A stretch of 64,000 bases of DNA from Bretschneidera sinensis. Taxonomy: Eukaryota > Streptophyta > Magnoliopsida > Brassicales > Akaniaceae. The translations under genes and the position numbers were made by a program. The notes below the pieces were generated by a model. It searched no databases. It was not told the DNA's origin and was given only the letters and a program-made list of their open reading frames with translations. Numbering within the stretch: position 1 is the first letter of the stretch; each line of letters starts with the position of its first letter. The DNA is taken from NCBI GenBank assembly GCA_023935145.1, contig CM043700.1, forward strand, positions 135,938,828 through 136,002,827, written 5' to 3'. Shown here piece by piece: positions 23,990 through 33,972 of this stretch.

Positions 23990-26900
23990 AGATATAAGAG
24001 AAAAGGGCAACATATGAGAATGAGCAAAAAATAACAGGGGAAGAAGAAAACTGAGAGATCTCATAACTCTATTATAAGTCTAATTAAAACTCAATATAAT
24101 AAGGTTCTTATATAGACACCAAAATCCCAAACAATCTAAAAATTAATTCAATCCCAAATAAAATAGAAAAACTCTAATAACACAAGTCCATAATAAATTA
24201 TACTTCTAAATTATAAAATAAAACTCTAGGATTCTCCATCAAATAGTCTTAACAATAAAACCGATCCATTCAAGGCACTGCCACCCTCAACAAACCGATC
24301 CATTATTTTTGGTAGATTTTTACCGATCTGATTTGAAATCATTTTGGTAGATCACTACTTATCTGATTGCTAAATCTTTGTGGTAGATTACCACCGATCA
24401 GCTCGTTCGAACTCATCACCTACTTTATCAACATCATCTTGCTCTGCATTTTCACCTTCATCACCTTCCATGACGATCGTGATTGATTTGTGCAGAGAAG
24501 CAAAATACCCGTCACTTTTGTGGTAGATTTAAGTCCTCTCTCAAACTACCTTAGCTTGAAGTAGATTGAACCTCCACTCAGAATGATGGTTCTAAAATTA
24601 AGAGTTCAGACAACATCAAAATACAACACTGGGATATTCGTCTTAATCTTGATCCCACTGGTTTGCGAATCTATATTTACACTTTTATACAAGATGATAG
24701 ATGAAAGTGATGGTAAAGTTATAGAATAATCGTATCATTACATCTCATGTGAATGTTAAAAATCACACCAATACACATAAACGCTACCCACACCCATCCA
24801 GTCACCTACAAACACAATAAAGTATACTTTAAGAGAAGATGTAAGGCACTTACAAATGAAATTGACAATCAATATTTAACAATCTTAAGACAAACCACAC
24901 TTCAATATTAAATCTACGTGGCTTAGATTTAATCTATACATTTCAAGTTAGTTTTCAATGTGTATACTGTGGTAAAATATGATAGAAAAGTTTCCTCAGT
25001 TAAAACCACAACCTTAGGTATTGTTTACTTTATTTTCCAATTTTTTGTTTTTGTATTTGCAAAATCGGCAACAAACACAAGAATGCATGTTGGTTTACGC
25101 GTTTTTGTCTTCAACACTTAGCAAATGAAATCAAAATTTTGGAAATTGTTGGAAACTAAAAGTCTTGTTTCCTACAAGTTTGAAAACAAAAACAAAACAA
25201 GAACACAAAGGCGCACTAATCCTTGCGCCTTGTCTACGAACCAAAGTTCCCACCCAGGTTCTACTGTTTGTGACCCTCTTTTCCTTCTTTAAAATTTTTT
25301 TTTCATATTACTTTCGTTTTTTCTTAAGTTTTGGCTCAATATTTAATTCTCAATCACTTTATACAGCATTTAATCCCATAATAATGCAGCATATATGGAA
25401 CTAGTGTGCTGAATAAATTTTCTTTTTCTTTTCTGAAATCAAGCTGGCAAGTAGAGTCATTCAACTTTTCTGCTCAGTATTTTTTAAACTATAATCAGTT
25501 TTAGAGGCTTTGTTTTCAACAATCAAATATTGAAAACAATTGCTCCCAAAATAATTACCCCAAAAAAAATTAGAAGTATATTTTACATGGATAACAAATC
25601 AAATATTGAACACAAATAATATGAAATATTTACAATTCTAGAATTATATAAGAACATTTTGTTTTTTATATTTTCACCTTTTGAGCTTACCAAACATGTT
25701 TATTTGTGTCTATGAATCACGCAACAAGTGATGCCACCAAACATTTTCATTGTTTTCAGAATACTAAAAATGAAATGAAAATAAATGAGGTACTTTTTGT
25801 GTTTGAAAACACAAATTAGTGACGTTACCACAAGACACTTTAAAAATTTGATGTCCAATTCAGGTATATAGAAGTAACTTAAGAATCGTGCAAAACTCTT
25901 CATTTTTAAAGTCTGCTCTGTGCATCAGTTTTATGTAAGATGCAACTAAAGCCACTGAGTCCTAAAAAGTTCAAATCTGGGACCGCTTCTTCTCAAATGA
26001 TAATTGTCAAACAAAAGAAATCAATAGTGACGAGTTCAAAGTTGTCAAGCAAAAATGACTGAAAACAGAGAGAAATATAAATAAGAAGATAATGATATTG
26101 ATAAGGAAGAAACAAGCAAAATTACCTGGACAATGATTTGACAAGATGAAGAAGCTCGTCCACAATACCAGTTAAATGACAACCGAACCTCAAGTTGAAA
26201 GGTTGGAAGCTACAAATAGCTCTTATCTATTGACAAGATATTGGACTTTGGCGACAAAACCGAGGGAGATCCGGTAATGCATTAGCTCTTATCTATTGTC
26301 AAGATTTTTTTCTTTTAACGGGGATGATAATGTTAACCACAGTTAATATATAACATATCTTGTTTTACATAGGACCATTTAGTAGCCACTTAGATTGAAC
26401 TTTGGTGACAAAACCGAGAGGAATCTGGTAATACGTCGACTCACATTTATTGCCGAGATTTTTTTTTCTTTAATAAGGATGATATTATCAACGGCAATTA
26501 ATATATAACATATCTTGTATTTAAGCACTAGACAAGACACATGACCACTCAATAGCCACTTACACTAACACAAAATCGAAGAACCTGGCATTGCATTTGT
26601 TTATATCCATTATCGAGATTTCTTTTCCGTAATGGGGATAATATTATCAACCACAGTTAATATATAGTATATCTTGTTTGTAAGCTCCAGACTAGACATA
26701 GGATCATTTAGTAGCCACTTAGATTGAACTTTGGTGACAAAATTGAGGGGAATCTGGCAATGTGTTAGCTCATATCCATTACTGAGATTTTTTTTTCCTA
26801 AATAGAGATGATATTATCAACTACGGTTAATATATAACATATTTTGTATTTAAGTACTTGAGTGGATACATTGAACTTGGAATCTGACAATGCGTTGGCT

Positions 26901-27300
26901 CATATCCATTGTCGAGATTTTTTTCTTTAATAGGGATGATATCATCAACCACGGTTAATATATAACATATCTTGTACTTAAGTACCTGAGTAGACACATT
27001 GAACTTGAAACTTGGCAATGCGTTGAATCATATCCATAGATGAGCATGTCACGCACATTCAATGGTTTCATTAGATAGACCATTGTTCTCATAGATGGGC
27101 ATGTGACACTCATTCAATAGTATATAACCTAAGAATATGACATTGCATCGGTTCATATCTATTACCGAGATTTTTTTCTTTAATATGGATGATATTATCA
27201 ACAACAGTTAACATATAACATATCTTGTATTTAAGCACCAAACTAGATACAAGACTGCTCAATCACCGAGAAAAACACAAGTCATATAACCTAAGACAGA
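23990..27300. repeat. Segmental duplication, copy A
   Basis: Collinear with 61030-64000: shared blocks include the GGTAGATT/CCGATCTGATT cluster (24300-24410 with 61390-61500), the ATTTTCCAATTTTTTGTTT region (25030-25350 with 62090-62430), and the 26040-27000 satellite with 63440-64000. Together with 21905-22030 (partner 60520-60645) this places part of the DnaJ intron 1 in the duplicated unit. No intact gene is inside. Copy A retains about 481 bp (25355-25842) that B lacks. Confidence 0.8.
26270..27240. repeat. Minisatellite-like array, about six units of 115-250 bp
   Basis: Repeated core reads GAGATTTTTTTCTTTAATA-like sequence, then GATGATATTATCAACCACAG and TTAATATATAACATATCTTG. Cores occur near 26285, 26445, 26610, 26770, 26905 and 27155. 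Units vary in length and linker. Partner cores lie at about 63660-63910 in copy B. Confidence 0.85.
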
Positions 27301-27348
27301 TTCATTTCCATATGGAGATCAAGTACATTCTACTTGATTGATTTTGGA

Positions 27349-27680
27349 GAACAAGTACATTCTACTTATATATCAATCAAAAGGAATCCATCCGTAGGTA
27401 AACACATGGGAAGACTAAAATGGGTATGTCTAGCAAATATGTAAGTACCATTCCTTTACAACTTTACAGCATGAACCCGGCATATGCAAATATTTAAGTA
27501 CCAATTTCTTATAAGAACAAGTACATTCTACTTATATATCAATCAAAAGGAATCCATCCGTAGGTAAACACATGGGAAGACTAAAATGGGTATGTCTAGC
27601 AAATATGTAAGTACCATTCCTTTACAACTTTACAGCATGAACCCGCTAAATGCAAATATTTAAGTACCAATTTCATATGG
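27349..27680. repeat. Tandem duplication, 166-bp unit
   Basis: 27349-27514 and 27515-27680 are nearly identical (both begin GAACAAGTACATTCTACTT), differing chiefly at CGGCATATG versus CGCTAAATG and at the ends. This is a recent tandem duplication just downstream of the tRNA gene. Confidence 0.95.
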
Positions 27681-27714
27681 TGTGGCTGTTGAAATGACAA
27701 AGTTGTCAGCTTGG

Positions 27715-27720
27715 AAAAAA
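27715..27720 (-). terminator. Pol III terminator of the tRNA-Gln gene
   Basis: Six T residues on the minus strand, eight bases after the tRNA 3' end, the usual plant pol III stop signal. Confidence 0.85.
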
Positions 27721-27728
27721 CAATAGCA

Positions 27729-27800
27729 AGGTCCTACCGGGAGTCGAACCCAGGTCGCTGGATTCAAAGTCCAGAGTGCTAACCACTACACCATAGAACC
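27729..27800 (-). tRNA. tRNA-Gln (anticodon UUG)
   Basis: Minus strand, 72 nt, full cloverleaf. The acceptor stem is GGTTCTA with TAGGACC, with one G-U pair, and the discriminator is U. The D arm is GTGTAGTGGTTAGCAC. The anticodon stem CTGGA/TCCAG encloses the loop CTTTGAA (anticodon TTG). The T arm is CTGGGTTCGACTCCCGG. Box A (TGGTGTAGTGG) and box B (GGTTCGACTCC) are intact. No intron. A T6 run follows 8 bases downstream. Probably functional. Confidence 0.96.
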
Positions 27801-28226
27801 AGTTATTATTATTTCATTTTTAATGTATAATTCCTAACGCATATTCACAAGAGGACATAATATTTCAACTTTTATCAAGAAGTTTATGTTCTGTCCAAAC
27901 AAAAAACTTGTTTTGCATTTGTAAATCGTAAAATAAACTATATCATGTGACACACGGTACCCACATAACATAAATTTGAGCAAGAACAAATGGATTTACG
28001 AAGAAGATACAAGATAGTAAATTTAGAAAGAAAATAAAAGAAATCAGTTTGTTTTAGATGAACATGTTACCCTAATATCATCTCAGGGATTTCTTATGTT
28101 GCATTTATCTCTGGATTGCACTAATAAAGTATCAAGGAAATAGGGTGCTAAAGTACAAACAAAGGTGTAGATGTGTAAAACTACTAGAAAGCTTATGTCA
28201 GTATACGACTTCTAGAGCACCAATAG
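27801..28226. other. Intergenic, nothing recognised
   Basis: AT-rich sequence between the tRNA-Gln gene and a non-autonomous LTR element. No ORF or repeat structure of note. Confidence 0.6.
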
Positions 28227-28703
28227 TGTTAGAATATATAAAATGTTTTAATATTATTAATGAGCTTTCGTTAGTTTGTAGGGTTTCGTATTTATGAAAT
28301 AGACTGGATTGAGTTCCTAAGATGGATTTTGTGGGCCTGTTATCCACTTGATCTCGTGGATGGGTCAGATACACCTAATGGTTTTAGATGTGGTTGGACA
28401 GTGGTGTGAGCTTGATAAACCTAATGAGTTATGATAAGCGGCCTATTGAGTTTATTATAAATATGAAATATGTCCCTTCTTCTCTCTTAACCTAGGTGAG
28501 TTTTCCATATTATAAAACCGTCATATTAAATAGAGAAAGCAAGGAGAGGAAGAATCTAGCTATAGGATCTTGCACGTATTTGTGTATTGAGATCCTCGCG
28601 GTGTTACCGGAATAACAATATGTTGTAAACATCACGTATGTGATATTAAATAGATCAAAATTAGATACAATGAATGTAATAGATCTTTAGAAGATTATTA
28701 ACA
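28227..28703 (+). repeat. 5' LTR of the non-autonomous copia
   Basis: TGTTAGAA...TTAACA. Directly followed by the tRNA-Met primer-binding site. Homologous over its full length to 31392-31860. Confidence 0.92.
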
Positions 28704-30355
28704 TGTGGTATCAGAGCTTGGCTTTACATGTGCTAGATGCCTAATTTTATATACTATGTTGTATATATATGAATTTTTATTTGATGATATACATATATAT
28801 AATAATTTGTATTATATATATATAAAATATTTGAATGCGTATGAGAATTTTGTTTGTATTTTATATACCATTAGCTTTTTGTCAAATGACTTGATGAGTA
28901 AACTAGTATCGGAATAAATCCAAATCTAATCCAAAAAAAATGCGAGATGGTGATAGAGGTTGATTCTCTACTAAGTTGTCATTTTGACTCGGTGGTGACT
29001 CAGTGAATTGTCAATTATGGGCTGTTATTTATGGTCGATAAGTTATAAGCTTTGGTAGACTGGTCTGAATATTCAATATTAAAGGTTCAGATAATTTGCA
29101 GTTTTTGTTAGCATTTTATCTTGCACAAAAAAAAAAAAAATCATTGCCGTTCTACTTAGTTCTTTATCTTGCATCTCAGTATCTCAATGCAAACTCTTGA
29201 ACTCAATTTCTTTTCATCTATTAGGTCCCTGTTATGAAGAAACAAAATCCATTATTTGCAAACTGACAGTTTTTTGATAAAGGATTTGCAAACTGACGGC
29301 AGGGTGAATTTTTTTTCTCTTTTTTATGATGGAATAATTAAATTGATAAATGGGATATTATTTTTGGCTTAAATTGTTGTTGACCAATTTTGATTTACTT
29401 TATGAATGTTATGTTGTGATATTGGGTTATATGGTATTTATTCCAAATCTTAATAGCCTAAATAATAGGCCAACCAATATTCAATGTTAACTCATTAAAA
29501 ACCTTTTAGATGCTGAAAGGTTGTCATGATTAACTTCTTAATTAATTAATTGATAGTAAGTTATTTAAGTGGTTTGTGATTGGGCATTAATTTTTTATTT
29601 AATTAATTGATAGGATTGTTTATAAAATCTATAAATTAAGTCAGTGGAATTAAGGTCTTTATCTCATCGGACGATAAATCAGACATGATATTTCAGATAG
29701 TTTAATAAGTTTAAAATATAAGACAAAGTTAGCAAATTGTAGTCAAACAATTGACTCCTAGGCCCTTGTAATGTTTTAGTCTAGTGTGAGTGGACTCAAA
29801 TGCTTTTATTAAACTTATTCCCATTTAATATATCTTATACTGCATCAGAATAAGTTAATGATTATAATAAAAGTATAATAATTATTTTTAATTTAAAATT
29901 ACTTATGTTTAAATTAATAATTATTATTTAATAAACTCAAAAAAAATAAACTCTCTTAAGTTTTGTTTCAAGCCTCGATTTGAAATAATTTTATGGGTTG
30001 AAGTGGATGGTTGCCATCAAAGTGGTTTGTTCGTTAAAATTTTAAATTATTTTATATCGTTTGAGACTTGATTATTACATTCAATCGCCTGTCCAAAGGA
30101 AGTTATTGCGTGTGTTAATAATTAATAAACATGAAACTATTGTTTGAATGCATATTAGTCTAGAATGTCTTATCAGCCCAAAAGTGTTAGGTATTTCGAA
30201 AATTGGTATGCATTCAGTTGTTAGTTTCTTGTAGGAAATCCTAAATGTGTATTACATTCTCTGCCCAAATGGGAGTTTGTAATGATAAGCTTGGGATCCT
30301 GTTGTTTTACTACCCAAATTCATTATCATGATTGCCTTATATTTTTCGCCGATTA

Positions 30356-30580
30356 ATGTCATTTGCGGCTAGCAATGGTAATGCCGTAATTAAGATCCTG
30401 ATTGGATCAAATTATAAGAAATGGAAACAAGATATAAAGTTTTCTCTCGGAATTGTGTACAATGGTGATATGTTTTTTTAGCATATTGATACTGGGGTTA
30501 TGCTTGCTGATCCTTTAACCAAGGGTCTTGGGCCTTCAGATTTGGTCAAACATGTAGACAACATGAATATTGTTAGTTCT
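30356..30580 (+). pseudogene. Gag N-terminus fused to RNase H C-terminus (internal deletion)
   Basis: The frame from ATG 30356 reads gag-like residues (LIGSNYKKWKQDIKFSLGI), hits a TAG at about 30479, and continues in the same frame as HIDTGVMLADPLTKGLG, the extreme C-terminal RNase H/pol motif of copia elements. About 3.5-4 kb of gag-pol that normally lies between them is gone. Confidence 0.8.
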
Positions 30581-30834
30581 TTGATGTATTTGATTAGTAG
30601 GAGTATGACTTTTGTATGTCAATTTATATGTTGTTTTCTTTGGACATCATTATTGTTTTCTTTGATTGATATCATACTATGAATATTTTGTGCACATTTT
30701 ATATATGACATGTCATAATGTACTAAAATTCTAAGACTTGATATTGTCTTAATAATGATTTTAATGTCATTATTGAGTATGTCTCATAACACCATGTTGC
30801 AAACTTGAGTCTTATTGACTAAGGCATACTGGCT

Positions 30835-31085
30835 TCTAGGTAAAGTCGTGGGGTTACTCAAGCTTCTAGGTGAAGCCCTAGGTTTTTTCTAGCTTATGGG
30901 TGAAGCAGGTTAATATAAGAACCTGAGATTTCTTTATCTTCTAAGTGAAGCAGGTAATAGAGAAATCGAGAACCCCATAGGGTTTTCTCTAGCTTATGGG
31001 TCAAGCAGGTAATAGAGAAACCTTGGATATCTCTAGCTTCTTGGTGAAGCAGGTAATAGAGAAATCGAGGACCAACAATGGAATG
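30835..31085. repeat. Imperfect tandem repeats in the non-autonomous copia
   Basis: About six copies of a module containing AGCTTCTAGGTGAAGCAGG followed by TAATAGAGAAATCGAG, with unit lengths of about 35-65 bp. It lies between the last pol remnant and the polypurine tract. Confidence 0.8.
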
Positions 31086-31391
31086 ATATTTTTTAGGTCA
31101 CATGTTGATGCTATTTTATTGCCACACTCCCATATCTGGATCTAAGTCGGTGAAATTATTAGCGTTTGTGATTATAGATTGCTCTTATGTCAATTGAGAT
31201 ATAATGGCGGCCATGGTCCTATGTTGATGACTTTATTGGACTAGATCATATTTAGTTGTTATCTTAGGAACTTGTTTTTAAAAAATTGTGGCCACATATT
31301 TAAAATCAGTAATTCAGTCTGAGAGTCGTTTTCTAAAACGTTTTTTTAAGACATCTAAAAACTACAACTAATGTTTGTCCAAGTTGGAGAA

Positions 31392-31860
31392 TGTTAGAAA
31401 ATATAAAATGTTTTAATATTATTGATGGGCTTCCATTAGTTTGTAGAGCTTTGTATTTATAAAACGGATTGGATTGGGTTCATGAGATGGACTTTATGGG
31501 TCTGACATCCACTTGATCTCGTGGGTGGGCTAGATACACCTAATGGTTTTAGATGTGGTTGGGCAGTGGTGTGGGCTTAACAAATCTAATGGGCTATGAT
31601 GGGCAGCCTATTGAGTTTATTATAAATATGAGCTAGGTCTCCTCTCCTCTCTTAACCTAAGTGAGTTTTCCCAATTATAAAACTGTCGTATTAAATAGAG
31701 AAAGCAAGGAGAGGAAGAACCCTAACTAGACAGTCTTGTACATATTGGTGTGTTGAATCCCCGCCAGAATAACAATATGTCGCAAACATCATATATGTGA
31801 TATTTAATAGATCAAAATTAGTTATACAATTCATGTAATAGATCCTTAGAATTATTAACA
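31392..31860 (+). repeat. 3' LTR of the non-autonomous copia
   Basis: Preceded by polypurine tract AAGTTGGAGAA. Homologous to 28227-28703 with scattered substitutions and small indels. Confidence 0.92.
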
Positions 31861-32228
31861 TCCATTCAGTTTTCTAATTTTTTTTTTTCCATGCGGGATT
31901 GATTTTCCATGTTTCTTTACTCATACGTGAATATTCTCACTCCTCCTCACGTGTGAGTCTCTATTGCTACCAATTTGAACATCCCCAGCTGAACCTGGCT
32001 ATGATACTATTTGTTAGGCATGATAACCCAAGTTTGTGAGAAACTTGACGGAGAATCCACCAAACAAAAGCCTAAATATATAATGTAGGAGACCATATGA
32101 ACCAAAAAGCTTAAGTTAATGGGTTCTAGTTTCACTATTTTATATATATACCATTTACTTATCTAGTTTTTTCTCTACGTCGGATTGATTTTTCACATCT
32201 TTTTACTTATACATGAATATTCCCAACA
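31861..32228 (-). mobile_element. Truncated TRIM-like miniature LTR element
   Basis: Minus strand: a 217-bp LTR (32228-32012, TGTTGGGAATATTC...GCCTAACA), then a PBS-like TAGTATCATAGC (32009-31998, two mismatches to the initiator tRNA-Met site), about 60 bp of interior, a purine-rich GTGAGGAGGAG, and the start of a second LTR (about 31940-31861: AATATTCACGTATGAGTAAA resembles AATATTCATGTATAAGTAAA). The second LTR stops at the boundary with the neighbouring copia. No coding sequence. Total interior of under 100 bp is typical of TRIMs. Confidence 0.6.
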
Positions 32229-32328
32229 TTTATCTCGTTAACAGCAACTATAATAATGCTTTGATGTATTCTTCAAATTCATATATCTTCCTATAATCCT
32301 AACAAAACACAGTAAATTCCCTTGAGGA

Positions 32329-32666
32329 TGTTAGGCTATGTGTGGAGCCTGGTGGTTTTTTTTATTTTATCCAATCTGGTCTTTTCAGCACTGTTTGGTA
32401 TCTGTTTTATTTTAACCCGAAAATATAAGGGTTTCATCTTATTCTTTTGTGTAAGTGTGTGAGCTGCCTTTGTGAATACTGAGAGGGGTGTCTAGGGGTG
32501 AGACCTCTTTATATTGTTCTTTAAGCCATAGTGAAATCGCTGCAACTCCGTGGACGTAACCCGAGTTTGGGTGAACCACGTAAATCTGTGTGCTGTGTGT
32601 TTGTCTTTGATTTATTTCTATTTTCTTCTCTATATTCGCATCTCAAGATCCGTAGGGATAGGGTAG
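32329..32666 (+). repeat. 5' LTR of the old copia, left part
   Basis: Starts TGTTAGGC. Interrupted after GGTAG at 32666 by the Sirevirus; the last 13 bases (TTTAACCCTAACA) are at 42930-42942. Confidence 0.95.
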
Positions 32667-32975
32667 TGTTGACCCTCGCCCGTATTTTAATGATGGCAAA
32701 ACACAACTGTTATTTAACTAACATGTTTAAACTAAGTTGTATTAAGGATCAAACACATTCAACCAAGGAACAAAGTGCAAAAACTCGAACCAAATCAAGT
32801 ATCAAGTGAAGACTGAAGATCTAGTATAGGTCTTAAGGTTTAGAACCAATGTAAGTCTCACTCATACATTGTATTAGCTTGTTTAATGGCTCAAACACAA
32901 ATGGTTTTTCTAAAACCATTAATTTTAAAATGTTTTTAAATGAAAAACAGAAGAAAAACTGGGTTGGAAGACAAC

Positions 32976-33241
32976 CCAGTCGACTGGGTACATATACCAG
33001 TCGACTGGTATATGGGTCAGAAGGTACCCAGTCGACTGGATGAATTAACCCAGTCGACTGGTACTTTGACCAGTAATTTCCCAGTCGACTGGATGAATCA
33101 ACCCAGTCGACTGGCAAAATGGACAGAAAGTCCCCAGTCGACTGGATGATATATACCAGTCGACTGGATACCCAGAAGGTCTGAAAAACGTATATTTTTC
33201 AAGTGAACCCAGTCGACTGGTATCTCGACCCAGTCGACTGG
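32976..33241. promoter_or_regulatory. Array of ten identical 12-bp palindromes in the 5' LTR
   Basis: CCAGTCGACTGG starts at 32976, 32997, 33028, 33050, 33081, 33103, 33134, 33156, 33209 and 33230. Spacings are 21, 31, 22, 31, 22, 31, 22, 53 and 21 bp, close to 2, 3 and 5 helical turns. Palindromes are identical while linkers vary. The array ends about 95 bp before the TATA box, so a dimeric DNA-binding protein acting on the U3 promoter is a plausible reader. The same array is at 41982-42247 in the 3' LTR. Confidence 0.85.
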
Positions 33242-33336
33242 TAGTTCAAAAATATGACCGTTGGACTCCAAATCTGAACGTTTTAAAGTAAATCTTTTTC
33301 AAATTAAAGTCCAAAACGGCCATATTAATTGATTGC

Positions 33337-33344
33337 TATATAAA
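33337..33344 (+). promoter_or_regulatory. TATA box of the Sirevirus 5' LTR
   Basis: TATATAAA in the context GCTATATAAACCC, downstream of the palindrome array. The copy in the 3' LTR is at 42343-42350. Confidence 0.75.
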
Positions 33345-33919
33345 CCCACTCAGCAAAGCATTCAATAACAAGCAGCACATATTCAAAAAGAGTTGATCTC
33401 ATATAATCAAGTTTTTATACTCTTGAAACACAAAAAGCTTTGAAATAATCTTATTGAGCCATTTCTTCAAGCTTTACTTTGAAAGAGAGACATTTCTGTT
33501 GTAATAAGCTTTCATTTGTTGTCTCTCTACCTTTTACTTTACACCATCTTTGTAAAGGGATTACTTCCGAGAGGAAGGGGAAACTTCCGAAAGGAAGGGG
33601 ATTTTTCGGTTTAAGCAATTCCTGTAAATTGCTTGTGTACGGTTTGTGCAACACCTGGCTAAGTTGTGCGACTAAGTTTGCTTAGTGGATTACTTCAAGG
33701 AGTTCCTTGAAGAGAGTGGACGTAGGGTCGGAACGAATCCGATATTGCCGAACCACTATAACTGTGTTTGCATCCTCTTTCCTTAAACTCTTTATTTACA
33801 GCTTTCTACTTGTATCTATTATTTGTTGCTTATCAGTTTTTATAAACTTGTATAAATTCCGCAAAAGTTTTTAAAAACCCAATTCACCCCCCTCTTGGGT
33901 TGAAACCTCGAGCTACAAT

Positions 33920-33931
33920 TGGTATCAGAGC
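33920..33931 (+). other. Primer-binding site of the Sirevirus
   Basis: TGGTATCAGAGC, complementary to the 3' end of plant initiator tRNA-Met, two bases after the LTR. Confidence 0.95.
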
Positions 33932-33972
33932 CTCGTTCTCTTTATAAGGCTTAAATTCCTAGAGTTGATCCA

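Larger units (their letters stand above)
28227..31860 (+). mobile_element. Non-autonomous copia-derived LTR retrotransposon
   Basis: LTRs of 477 bp (28227-28703) and 469 bp (31392-31860) start TGTTAGAA and end ATTAACA. PBS TGGTATCAGAGC (initiator tRNA-Met) at 28706-28717; polypurine tract AAGTTGGAGAA at 31381-31391. The interior is about 2.7 kb with almost no coding capacity, only a gag-RNase H fusion fragment at 30356-30580. The LTRs have clearly diverged. Flanks AATAG and TCCAT do not match, so target duplications are absent or lost. It would need proteins from another copia element to move. Confidence 0.9.
32667..33917 (+). repeat. 5' LTR of the Sirevirus
   Basis: TGTTGACC...GAGCTACA. It carries ten copies of palindrome CCAGTCGACTGG (32976-33241), a TATA box at 33337-33344 and a C-rich end. 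R/U5 limits not determined. Confidence 0.97.

Noticed and set aside
28222..31865. Target-site duplication of the non-autonomous copia
   Set aside because: AATAG and TCCAT do not match, so no duplication is claimed.
32531..32809. ORFs spanning the old copia/Sirevirus LTR junction as genes
   Set aside because: They cross an LTR insertion boundary and have no domain; the matching small ORFs in both Sirevirus LTRs are translations of the palindrome repeats.
32976..33241. Regularly spaced short repeats resembling a CRISPR array
   Set aside because: Plant nuclear retrotransposon context; linkers are only 9-19 bp (41 bp once) and repeats are 12-bp palindromes inside an LTR, so not CRISPR.
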